A stretch of 64,000 nucleotides of DNA, from contig VXIS01000216.1 in NCBI GenBank assembly GCA_008704415.1, positions 1 through 64,000 of the forward strand, given 5' to 3'. Each line of letters opens with the position of its first letter. Within the stretch, counting starts at the first letter, position 1. Of this stretch, positions 20,029-31,800 are shown in pieces. Both the position numbers and the translations under genes were made by a program. The notes under the pieces were generated by a model. That model was given only the letters and a program-made list of their open reading frames with translations, did no database searches and had not been told where the DNA came from. This DNA is from Sphaerosporella brunnea (Eukaryota > Ascomycota > Pezizomycetes > Pezizales > Pyronemataceae).

Positions 20029-23000
20029 CGACGGAAAGGCACGTGTTGAACAGACTACTTGGCAGATATCCGTCCTGCTCGATCCTCCTTTTCCCTGCAA
20101 TAGCGTGGCGGATATGCTCATTTCATACCTATGTTGTAACATAACGAGACCGCGCTCTTGTATAATAGATACCTACTCCCTTGAGTGTAGATAGGATACT
20201 TATCTTAGACGAAACTGACACTATGGCGGGCACTAATACCCGGATCCATCGGCGATCCGTCAGTTATTTTGCTTGTGTGATCTACACTTCCCAGCACCGT
20301 TTCAAGATATGTGTATAAGTCTCGGAATCTGTCGTCATCCCTCCTTGATGGCCGATAAAACCCTGGTCTTGCCCCCTCCGAAGCCGAACCGCAACCAAAA
20401 GAAAAATGGAACCCAGCACCCAAGCCACCCTGCACAAAATCCACAAACTTGCCGTGTGTGCGCGTCCCCCTTCCCCTTCCAGCCAAGTCACACAGCTGAC
20501 ATAATCATTGCAAGGGATCGCCTACATCTGCCAATCCCTCTTCTGTCTCGGCGTCGCCTCTCCCGCAGAGCTCCACGCAGCTGCCGAGCCCCCCAATAAT
20601 ACAAAACCCGTTTCTAGGAGAGGCAGTCTTTTCGAGCGCGAGCCGGCCGAGGAGTATAGACTACCCGAGTGGTTGGCGGGGCCGCCGAAACCTGTGGGGG
20701 TAAGCATGAGGAGGCGGAGTACTCATGCTGGTGTCGGACACCGGAAGGAGATGGCGGGGAGGAGGGGGAGCGCATAGAACGGAGGATCGGGGAGAAATTT
20801 TAACGGACTTGTTCCGGGGCAGGAAATGGTGATGGCGGACGGGATAATGTTGTTCCGGGCGGGATGACGAGTTGCGCGGCTGGTGGGCCGGATCGCAAGA
20901 ATTTGAACCATGACCAAATTGCTAGACAGACCGAGTAAAACCAAAAACAAAGCCTGTGAGAGCGCAAAAACCAGAAAGCATCCAACCGACCGACCATACA
21001 GAGAGCCTCCGTCGACAAAGCTAACAAATCGCTATCGTTTCCTAATCAGTCTCTAAATGAAGAAGCGGAAAATAGGTGCCCACATTCACCAACGACGCAA
21101 CATGGTAAGAGTCCGGCTGCGGACATTCTGAAGCAAATCTTCGATTGCCTGTCTAAGCTCATGCCATTTGTCCGATGGCACGGTCGAGAAATCTTGAGCC
21201 TTCTAGAAATCCGCCCTGAACAGAACGACGGGAAGCCGTCCTTTTTTTCTAAGCCATCCAGATCCTTGAATGAACCGCGAATGTTATAGCAATGCTAAAT
21301 GGGGGCGTGAAAGGGCCTTAATTACGTTGAGTTCGGGATTGGTATCGGACAGCACAGTGATTGACTGTGGTATTTCTATCAGAAACAAACTCTCAGTTAG
21401 CCCATCTAGCTCGCATGCTCGCCCTTTGATAAACAGTCTACACACCGAGACAATGCGACCTCGATCGACAATCCTCGGCAGGAGTCTGAATAGAAGCCGG
21501 TGATTGGCAATCCCTTCTGACGTAATCCTCCTCCTTCTAGTTCTTCATCGACGATTCACTTACTGTAATATGTATAACTCGGAGGTGGCGCACAAATAAA
21601 CAGGGCCTCACCAGCCAGCACTCGGTCCACACTAGGGACATACCATCGTTACTAATCATACTACACGTACTAGTACATGTACGTTTACTATGCTTTTAGG
21701 AAACCATACAGAGTCTAACTCAAAACTACACTGAAAAATAAACTCGCACCAAGGCCGAGTGATGAGTTATGATTATTATTATTTTTTATTTTTTTTGACT
21801 CTTCGACGTCGCCGAACCAAATGCGCGCTCGCTGGACACAAAAGTCATCTTCCATCTCCATTAACATCTCAATATCTACCAACTGAGCTTCTACTACCAC
21901 ATTTCACCTGCAGGGGATGCGAAAGGAGTGCTCCAGAATGCGCATGTTGACATGGATATAGGATAGCTAGCCGGCCCTCTCTGCTGTAAGGCAGTTCCTC
22001 TTTTCATCATGAATGAGGTTTCGGGTAGAAAAAGACCGCTCCGATGGTACGGAATTAGAAAGTGTGTGAAGGAGCTTTGCCTGCAGGTTGTGGCAAGGTC
22101 TCTTGCGAAGGGTATCATTTCTTCCCGATTTGTCGACAAAATGGCTCTTGGTGGCTGCGGTGTTTCGTCCTCGCGTCGCTAGTAAAACAGAGAGAGGTTC
22201 AAGGTCACGGTTACCTTTGAGCCTTGCGGCGGGTCACGAATTCCAAAACCTTCCGAGAAATTCGGCGTCAGGATTGCGAGGCATTTCAGGTTGCCTGGTA
22301 GTTGATGGTGTGTATGGAATTCGAATGCCCGGGCACAGGACTCGGGCTTTATATCAATATCTTCTCGCCTTCCAGACGCCGCGCTTCAGATTCAGGCCAT
22401 AGGTCTTTCCTTCCAGACGCGGCCACTTCATTTCCAGGACCGGCCTCCCAGATCCGTCTCACTCAAGCAAAGTTTTATACTTCCCTCCCAAGCGCTGTAT
22501 CTTACAGTGTAACCTTACCTGAAGCTAAGAGTTTTGCCCAACACGTTTGCAATCGAATCGTAATTATCGACCCCCCACAGCATATCCTAACACCTATCGC
22601 TGTTTTCGTAGAATACGTAGCCGTTACCACACAGGCAACAGTTGGCAGTCATTTGAAGTAGATGGTCGGCAATGAGAAAGCGGAGGAGATGGAAGACGAA
22701 GGGTACTTTGCGGGCCTGGAACAGCCAATTATAAGGACGTAGCAAGGTCGGGCCTGTTGGAGCTAGTGCGGACCCCCGAAAACAGCAGGAAATAACGAGG
22801 AATACTGTAAAGAAAAGGCGAGCTGGTAAGTAGAGAGAGTGAAAGGGTAGCGATGCAATTTCCAGGAGAGGAACCGAGCGGAAGACGCCCAGGTGCGAGA
22901 CGAGAGGAATTCGAAGCCAGGCGGTTCAACGCGAACAGAAGAGAAAACAATCGCCTAGCTGCAAGTATCCAAATATATACATACATACATTGGTTCAACC

Positions 23001-24495
23001 CATTTTCTTTCTTTCTCCGGCCCGACTTACATGGTCAGCGGAGCATTTTGCTTTTTTTTTAAAAAAAAAATTGCTTGAAGAACTTCTGGGAGGAGGAGGA
23101 CCGTGAGCTTATATTCCGCGCCGACCATGCATGGAGCAAGTGCTTTCCACATCTTTTGCCCTGTTGTGCAATGACTGAACATTTTTCTTTTCCAGCCATA
23201 ACTCGCAATTGTGTATATCTCTTACTCTGAGTTGCAATTGTAATAGTTGGAAGAGCCTGGCTGAGGCGGTATTTACAATGAATAGCGAAGCAGACTGGTG
23301 AGAAGTCCTCCAAACCACATGGGAAGGCCGATCTGCAAAACCACAGCTTCCTAGCATAAAACGTGAACAAAACCGCCGAGGCAAAGCCTGAAAAGGTAAT
23401 TATATAATTCGTGTCCTGTTACCACAATTTCAGAATGCACTTGCCGGGAGGAAGGCAGGCGCTACTTCTGCTGCTCGCTAACGCGGCAGTGCACACTTTA
23501 TGTGACCCAACACAAGAATTGTATTCGACGAATGGGAAATGGCCAGTGAAGGGTTAAAGAAGCGAACACAATCACAAGGCATCACCCGGGTCGAGTGCAC
23601 CTTCATAAAACCAAACCTTGTGGGAAGCTTAAGGGGGTGTGGCATGTTCGGAACGTCGATAGCGGTGTATGGCGTGGCGTATCTCTATATGTTAGCTGAC
23701 ATACCGTGCTACTGAGATTCGACGCTGCGTATGTATTTATCAACGCCGGGGGCGGGCGGCTGGTATCACGGTAGAGAGCGATTCGAGGCAGTGATAACAT
23801 GTTCAACTCGCCATGATGCTCAACGCGACATCGCACTTTGCCATCGATCGATCGAATGGACCTATCAGTCAATACCTTCTTTGTGTACACAACACTAGCG
23901 TGATACTATCCCCCGGGAAAGGGGAGTATTCCACTTGTCTCAACAAATCCCATCTCCTGAATCTCGACCAAAGTCTGCGATTGCCGTCCATCCCCCGAAG
24001 GATGAAGCGCCACACATATACTATCCATCAGCACAGGACTGATCGAGTATCCCCTACACTGAGATTGGAAGATTCAAGTTCGTTGCAGTTACTACAAGCG
24101 CCTGCACGTGTGCTAGGTCGAGTGATATCAAAAGCCTGAGCACGCTCCGGCAGTAAATAGGTGTCACTCCGTCCGCAGAAAAGAAGAGATGACCCGTAGC
24201 TAGGTTGAGTGCTCTGCCCTCAAGCTCAACAGTCAACATTGAGAGGTATATACCTGTTACTCGTTACGGAACTCGTTATTAGATGCAGCCATCTTTGATA
24301 TCAGCGCTTGTCATTGTGTATCCATGTCATGACCATCATTAGAGTTACCGCCTCTTCCCAACAAATCCACAGGCAAACATCCATCCATCATTAATTACAA
24401 CGCAACTGCAAACAGGACCAAAAACCACATCATTACCCCCCCCCCCCCCCGGACGCCAAAATCTATGTACACAACCATTCATGCGATCGGATCCC
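20029..24495. other. Long gene-poor interval
   Basis: Apart from the small candidate at 20406-20777 I see no supported coding sequence. Reading frames are short and lack family resemblance. A 15-nt poly-C tract occupies 24436-24450. The segment 24045-24175 resembles 40195-40300 in rearranged order (see findings). The transporter gene at the right edge ends here, so the interval includes its 3' flank. Confidence 0.5.
20406..20777 (+). CDS. Small hypothetical protein candidate, spliced
   Basis: A CT-rich upstream stretch is followed by the ATG at 20406 (MEPSTQATLHKIHKLA). The next plausible coding segment ends at TAG 20775-20777 and reads SRRGSLFEREPAEEYRLPEW, then GPPKPVGVSMRRRSTHAG. It has the look of a small basic Ser/Arg phospho-site-rich fungal protein. 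Joining the two parts needs an intron with a donor near 20450-20465 and an acceptor near 20570. I could not settle the exact sites. No family was recognised, and it may be chance. It lies just 3' of the ERV1 remnant. Confidence 0.3.
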
Positions 24496-26353
24496 CTACT
24501 TGTTCCAGACGGGCCTCCACCCTATAATCCTCCACCAATACACTGGCACGCCAGCCGCCACAAACGCGCACACCACGAGCGTCTGCAGCGGGGAGCTAAA
24601 AACACCTCTACAAATCAAGAAAAGACTAACGCAGCAAAAAATGAGCGGGGTAGAAATCCACGTTCTATACGGACGTTCCAAACTCGGTTCTCGGTATCTC
24701 AGCACAATCAAACCCAGGACTGTCAAGAAATAAAAAGAGTACCCGGCTACGCCGTAGAAAGTGAGGAGCGTGCCGAACTCGCCGACGAGGATGTAGCCTG
24801 TCGTGAACACGGCGTTGAGAAGCATAGCGTAGACTGGGGTTTTCGACCACGGGCTTACGTAGTCTTCGCGTGGGGTGAGACGGAGGACATGCCTGAGTCG
24901 CTGGAAAAAGGTCGGGTGGCTAAACTCTCGTATCTGTCTTGGAGACGACGACAAGCGGAATCCAAGCGTGCCAAAGACAGCGGGGAGATAGCCCTCCTTT
25001 CCGGCGACATAGACGAGTCTTCCGGAGGTGAAGGTAGTGGCGTTGAGAGCGCCGAAACAGCTGAGGGAGACGACTATGGCAAAAATAAGTCCACCTATGG
25101 GGCCGAAGACTTTGGTGCCGAACGCTACCGCTACCGTGTTGGAGGAGCCGATCACGCTGCCGGGGAGAACGAAGTAATAGGACATGTTGGCGAGGAGGTA
25201 GGAGAGGATTACGATCGGCATGCCGGTGTGGATTACCCGGGGGAGGTCGTGGGTCGGGTTGCGCATTTCGCCGGTTACATAGTTGACCTGGTTGTATTAG
25301 CTGTGATAGTATGGGTAGGGAGGAGGGGGAAGGTACATTGTCCCAGCCGTCGAATGCCCACAATCCAGCATACAGTGCTATCGCATATTCTCCCAGTCCT
25401 CCGATGCCGGATGATTCCCTTTCACCCACGCCACCAGGGCGGGATTCAAACCATCCATGCTGCTTCCACTCCAAATTCGCGCCCTTGCCATCACCATTGA
25501 TCCCAGTAGCCGCTACAACAATTCCGATAACCGTAATTGCTAGCAACGTGCCGACCTTCAAAAACATCATTCCATCACTCAACCGCGTGGTGAGTTTCGT
25601 CGAGATGATGTTCAGCGCGGTAACAAAAAGGAAGCACACCACGGCAGTAATCTTATTCGCCCACACCCCCGGCAACGGCGTGTCAGGGTTGAAACTCCCG
25701 AAGAGCACCCGGTTGATGTATTCACCGGAAATGATAGCGATGATGGCCGCGCTGCCAGGCTTGAGAACTATCACCGCCGTCCAGCTGAACAGGAACCCAG
25801 CCAACTCGCCGAAGCAGTGCCGCAGATACACGCTGCTGCCGCCATTCAATGGAATCGCGCCGCCGAGTTCCGCATACGATGCTGCGCCGGTCCAGGCTAA
25901 CAGTCCAGCGACAGCCCACACCACTAATGACACTCCGGGAGAGGGTACGTGATTGTTGACTTGACTCGGTGAACTGAAGATTCCCGAGCCGATTTGCAGT
26001 CCGACCAGAAGTGACAGCCCGTTCAGGAACGTCAAGGTCTTCTGGCGTTCCAGACCGCCGACTCCATTCGCGGTGCCGCCGGTGGTGGGCTGATACCGCG
26101 AACCTAACTCGGCGGTTGACGAGAGCGGGACGAGGTGGGTATTAAAATCGAAGGCAGAGGATACGGAGTAGGAGCGGTTCGAGCGCGGGCGGAAGTCTTC
26201 GACATCGGAGTCGAGGGAGAGGCGGCGCGACGAGGAGATGCCGGCGGAGGAGGAGAGAGATGAGCGCGCGCTGCGCTCGGAGTCGGAGTCGGCCAGCGAG
26301 CCGAGCTCGAGGGAGTCCCGGACCACAGGTTCATAGGCGGGGCCGCTGGGCAT
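24496..26353 (-). CDS. LAT-family amino acid transporter (602 aa)
   Basis: Two exons, 25337-26353 and 24496-25287, with a 49-bp intron (25288-25336, GTACCT..CCAG) in phase 0. Residues about 1-105 form a Ser/Arg-rich cytosolic tail with many likely phosphorylation sites. Twelve predicted membrane segments follow, starting with the APC/LAT signature GLQIGSGIFSSP and including SYAELGGAIPLNGGSS, GWDNVNYVTGEMRNP and the tail PVYAMLLN. The family (fungal L-type or b(0,+)-like permeases, including methionine/large neutral amino acid carriers) exchanges or imports amino acids across the plasma membrane. The fungal members act without the mammalian heavy chain. The start ATG (26351-26353) gives the tail length usual for fungal members. 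Substrate cannot be read from sequence. Confidence 0.9.
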
Positions 26354-27190
26354 GGTGAGTTGTCTGGATTGGCGCGGTTTGCTAGCAGGACGGTGTCATA
26401 ACGTCGTAGGAGTCGTGGGAGTCGTGATGGAGGGGTGTGGGGATTGGGGGCGGGGGGGGGGGGGGGGTGATGAATGGTGAATTGTTCTATGTAGAGTGCT
26501 CTACCGCTTGCGGAATTAAGGTTGGGTCGCGAAAGGGGGATACACGTGATCAGATCTTCCACATGAAACATCACCAACTGAATGACAAAACGGACGAGTG
26601 CAGGAGAAGCGCATGCGATGAGGAATGGAAACGAACACGGCGGCATTGTTTGCCGCAGACAACGCATCATGGAACGAAGTCGTCGATTCTTAACGGGCGG
26701 GTAAAGGTATGTATGTATTCTGGCCCGTCCGCGAGCGAACCCAGCCGTCCCAGTCGCAACTGGGCTCCACCTCGCGACCGGTATTCCTGTTCGCGACGGG
26801 GTTTCCCACTCACGAACACTTATCACTGGTAGTGAAGCACTTGAACTCACAAGAAAACCCGCCAAACCCTCGATTTCTTCAGCTCCGCCGTGTCCAACAG
26901 TGAAATTTCCGTTCGCTCGGTCAGAGGCTTGAGATTGCCGCAACCATATTCAGGGGAATGGCAATAGACCGAACACTGAAGGTCATTTTTAAAACAGCGA
27001 CAGCGATTGGTCCTAAGTGATTTTGAGTGCGGTGATGGATTCGGACTTGGACAGTTATGCATGTGGAAAGAAAACGGGTCGGCCGGGACGTCCGGAACAT
27101 ATGCAAAGACGCGGCCAGTATCATCTGCAACGAACAACAAAACAACCACCACCGCAGCAAAAGATAATTGTCCCACATGAAGGTACTCTC
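26354..27190. other. 5' flank of the transporter gene
   Basis: Contains a 16-nt poly-G tract at 26452-26467, about 100 bp upstream of the transporter start codon. No coding sequence was supported in the rest. Confidence 0.5.
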
Positions 27191-27270
27191 TGATTCAGCC
27201 GGGATTCGAACCCGGGTCAGGCGCAGAATGCTAATGGCAAGCGCCTATGATACCCCTACACTACTGAATC
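27191..27270 (-). tRNA. tRNA-Gly(GCC) with a 9-nt intron
   Basis: On the minus strand the acceptor stem GATTCAG pairs fully with CTGAATC, discriminator A. The anticodon arm is GGCGC / TTGCCA..T / GCGCC and the T-arm is CCGGG TTCGAAT CCCGG. The anticodon is GCC. A 9-nt intron (TTAGCATTC) follows the base 3' of the anticodon, the canonical nuclear position. The exons are identical to the copy at 36440-36519. Confidence 0.93.
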
Positions 27271-28806
27271 TTGGATATTTCCATCCGGGGTGAGCAGTAC
27301 CAGCGTTCATTCAAGAACGGTACGGTACCCGCGGAAAGCCGGTAGTTCACCGGTACTCCACGCTAGGGGCGCGGCGCCGCGAGAGAGCGGCTAGTCTTGT
27401 GGGTGGGGATGGGATGTCTTCGATGCCGATTGGACGTCGGCAGCTGATCATGAAGGGGTGGCAGCGCACTCGCGCGAGGCAGCAGAGTTCTTTTAGGGTT
27501 CGATCGCACGTTAGTTGACGTTATCGATATCATCGTTCGGTGCTGGCGATCGTAAGGCTTCAGACCCCTCAGTTGACAGCGGAGAAGGCGGGGGGACGCA
27601 GTCTCTTCTGCTTTTGGCGGGTGAAGTTTTTGGGTCCGGTTAGCCAGTTGACAGCTCAGCTTCGGAGCGGCGAAACTATTCTCTGCGCCGCAGTAGCTTG
27701 AATTGAAATTGGTTCGGTGCCCTGTGCGGCTCTTGTGATGGGGGTGAATGACCTGTGATGCTTGATCCCTGGAGTCGGAAGGAACTGCATCGGAGCGAAG
27801 GGGGAATCGCATGTGTGCCTGGCTAGATTGGCGGGGGATGGATGGACCCTGTCGAGTGAATCGAGGTGGTTCCGTGTGCGAGTGTTTCTGTTTCTCGCTT
27901 TCGTTTCTCAGTTTGGTTCTCTCTCCGTTGCACAGTGATCTCGGCTTCTTGCAATTGCCGCTGCGAAATTGCGCTTCGGGCGGCGTGAGACCGTTCCGTG
28001 GAAGTCCGCGTGCCGGCAGTCGCAGTCAATCTTGCTGGCGGAGGTAGGGGAAGGGGAAGGGAGATCGAGGGGGAAGGCTTCACCTCTTCTCCTCTCTTTC
28101 TCGGGCTCCATCTGACACCAACGCGCTTTCGATAATCAACCTCAACGTCAAGTGCAATTGCAATTGCAATCGCGATAATTCATTCAATCGCCATTAGCCG
28201 GTCAATTCGACGGCCATCAATCAACTCACCGTTACACTCGTTCGTCCCAGCGCGATAGAATGTCATCCTTTTCCGCCCGCTCATCATCATCACCATCATC
28301 ATCATCCACCACCATCGCGTTCAAAGTAGCAATAAACAGCCCGTCAACGTCAACCCCCACTCTAAATAACCTCATCCTCTTCGCCTGCGAATAGAATAAC
28401 ACACACGTCTCTTTCACCGTCGAATCGGAGCACTCATTCCAACTCGCTGCAGTTCAGTCCAAAGTCAAAGCGAACCCTTCCCAGCCAATCACACCCCAGC
28501 CAAAAAGCGCCGACCTATCGCATCTCGTCTCTCGACGCCAGCAGCAGCAGCCAGCCAGCCGGCCAGCAGCAAGCACACTACCCGTACTGTACTGTACCCA
28601 AGACCTGAACCCACCAAAACCCGCCGCTCTGAAAGCAGGAAAACTCTCTTCTCCCACTCACTCTCACTCTTCCACTTCTTCTTTTGACGTTGAAACCCCT
28701 TCTGTTTGAATCGTCGTGACAACCCTTAACCACCCTTTTGCTCCTGCAACATCTCCAACCCCCACCACCGCCACTCTAACCAACAACCAGCCCACAGCAA
28801 CATCAG
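27271..28806. other. Intergenic / 5' region of the GAR-domain gene
   Basis: No coding sequence supported. The 700 bp before the start codon at 28807 are CT/CA-rich, as in many fungal 5' leaders. They hold a short (GCAATT)n run at about 28150-28170 and an ATC-repeat tract at about 28283-28313. The upstream part (27300-28080) has no recognised content. Confidence 0.45.
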
Positions 28807-31800
28807 ATGGCCCGCCAGACGCTGCCGCCCGGCTGGACCCCCGATCGGCCCGCCCCGCTACCCGTGACCCCAAACTCGGCCAAATTCCAACGGCCTCAGC
28901 CTCCGTCCGCCCACACTCTGAAAGTCCATGCTCCTGCCACGCCCTCACCGCTCTCGCCCTTCTCGACCACTCCCCCGCAGGCCCCAACCAGCTTCTTCAA
29001 CCTGCCACCCGCGAATCTCCCCAAGACTCCGCGGCAGCCTCCCGCATTCCCGAAGAGCCACTACTACCGTGCCCCGCGCAGCACTCTGACCTCGCCATGT
29101 CGCTCCAACGTGTCCTCTCCCTCGACCTCTCCCACTCGCAACAGCCGCCGGACTAGAATACAAGCCCTGCTAGCTACAGACCCACTGCTCTCACGCCTGA
29201 CCCCTACCGCGCTGAGAGAGATGTCGAACGATGCCGAGCTCGGTTTCAGCGCGGAGGAGCGCGCCTGGACTTTACGTGCGGCTGAGGGTATCACCAAGGT
29301 CGGCGAGTGGCTGAGGGAAGTCGAGGCCTGGGATATCGCCTGGGGACGCGGCAGCAAGAATGGCGACGGCTACCTTCCACCTGAGCCCGGCACGCGAAGG
29401 AAGCGGAGGAAGAGTTGCATCGAGGACATCGAAAACATGAGGACTATCACCGAGGAGGACGACGAGAACACCAGCCCACTCAGACACAAAGGCTCCGGCG
29501 GCGGCGGCCCGTCAGAGCCTCCTGCCGAGGCGAGGAGAAGCGGGAAGCCTTTATCTGCGATGCAGCTCAAGATGCAACGGAAAGCGGCCGCCGAGCAGCA
29601 AGCTTTGGTGCAGGAGACGTTGATTTCCGGCAACATTTTGAAAACCCCACTCCGTCGTCCCAGCTTTGGAAGGGAATCGGAGAACGATGACGAGGAGTAC
29701 GAAGAGGTATTCGACGACGAAGAGTACCTCGGTTCTCTTCCGAGATCAACGGTTGAGAAGTACGAAGCTCGCATCGAAGCCATCACGGAAGGAGTCGAAG
29801 AGCTCGACGTCGAAGGTCTCAAAGGAAAGGTTCTGTGTACGTGTAGCATTCCGGTTTATTTCGCCCTTTTCGCTGTGACAGCTAACGTCATTACAGCCTA
29901 CCGTATAGGAATCGATAACCCCCTCGTGTCCTCCTCCGCCGTCATTACTGCTACCACCCTGCAGCTCTTACCCCCGCTGCACCGTCTTATGAAGATGCTG
30001 TCGGTCTGGGCTATAAGATTAGCAGTCCTTAAAATTGTCCCTGTTTTTCTCCGCTGGTTGAGTAACGCTCGTGATGCTCTGGACGCCGGATACGAGGCCA
30101 TCCGTCTCCCCGCTATTGTTAACGGTGAGCAGAAACTTGACGAGGAGATTTTTGCCGTCATGGCAGAAAACATTCAACAGCGCGTCACCGCAGCCGGAAG
30201 GATCATGGACCAGATGCTCGACGCTCTAGAGGGCCGCGAAGACGTTCTCCCAGACAAATGGATCGGCGAACTCGAGGACATCGAAGAAGGCGTAAGTAAC
30301 TGGGAAATGGATGCCGAGCGAGTCGTCCTCGAAGGCCGTTTACGCGAAGTCAGCAAAGCCGAGGAGTTCCGCGCCGAACGCGAGAAGATGCAGCTCGTGA
30401 TGGAAGGCGAACGTGTCGCGGAGGAGGCCCGAGAGGACGAAGATGCCATCGAAGACGTGCTCGAGAAGGTGGGAGAAATCGAGCGCGGTCTTATGGAGGC
30501 CCTTGAAGCTCAGGAGGATGTGCAGGAGGGTATCGAAATCGAAGGCCACTCGTTGGTTGCGGACGCGAACGAACCGGAGGAATCGATCGGCCTCGGCCTC
30601 GATAAAAGCTTGCTCAGACGATTGCGCGAAGTCCAGTCCTCGGAGATCGAAGCGGACCGCGGCCGACGGTGGCGACGAGCTGGTAGCATCGGCAGCATCA
30701 CCGACGGAGTGTCCTCAAGTCCGATTCAAAGTCCGGATCTGGATTGTGGACGCCGCCGAAGTGTGGCCGAGAAACAGGAGGAAGGAGAGAGGATCAGCTT
30801 CTTTGACAGCAATTTCGGTGAGCGCTTAAAGGAGTGGGGCCAGCCCTCGTCCAGTCCTTCCTCTCCCAGTAAAGGCAGGTTTTCGCCCAAGAAGGGAAGT
30901 TTGTCACCCAAGAAGGACAGGTCTTCCCCTACCATCGTTGTCGGTGGATTCGACGCTCCCAGGTCACCCAGACGCCTTTCTTGGGCGCGGGATATCACAC
31001 AGGGTGATATTTCCGCGAGCCCTCCTAAGGTCGGCTTTACGTCATCGCCTCTTGCGTTATCTTCTCCATTCGATTCTGTCTCTCCATTTGGTTTGGTTCC
31101 TCCAACAGAAAGATTGCTTCCAGCTCCTCAACTCGCAGAAACCATCCCTGAAGAGGAACCTACGAAGGCATCGGCGCCCCCGGTGACGGCAGGAACGTCG
31201 GAGACCGTGACCAAGACTCCCAGCAGTGAAGAGGATGTCGATCCATTTATGACACCCCCCCTCGGCGTTGGTGAGTTGTCCATCTCCTCTCCGGCGGCCA
31301 TCGTGAAACTCCCAGGCACTCCCGAAAGCGTGGACGTTGTCACGGAACCGGAGCCCGAACAGGATGATTTCTCGAAAGATGAGCCAGAAGGCGATTCGAC
31401 CGAAAGCGCTGTTTCTGTTGATGCCCCGGTGGAGTCGTCTGCTATCGAAAAGGAAGTATCGGCCCTTATCGCTGAAGAAATCCTGGATCCCATGACCGAT
31501 GCGGAGGAGTCGAAGCCTGTTGCCGTCGCTGATGAAAAGCCTGCTTTGACGATTGAAGAGGAGCGGGCTTCAACAGTATCGGTTGATGTCAGCGAAGAAA
31601 CTGAACTGGAGGTTAACGTCAAAGAAGACTTGCAGGATTCTGTTCCTAATCGACCTTCCACGCCCAAGGCTGTTGAGGAGGTGGAAACCCCCACCACCAC
31701 CATTCAGCTCTTGCAGCAGCCCGTTGCCGAGGAGAAGGAACCCGAAGTCCTCCCCGTGCAATCCATTGACGTCACACCCTTGCTCGCCCCAGAGGAGGAA

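Noticed and set aside
21642..21656. 15-bp match to the gypsy LTR (CATACCATCGTTACT)
   Set aside because: Similarity does not extend on either side, and a 15-mer match in 64 kb is plausible by chance, so it is not called a solo-LTR relic.
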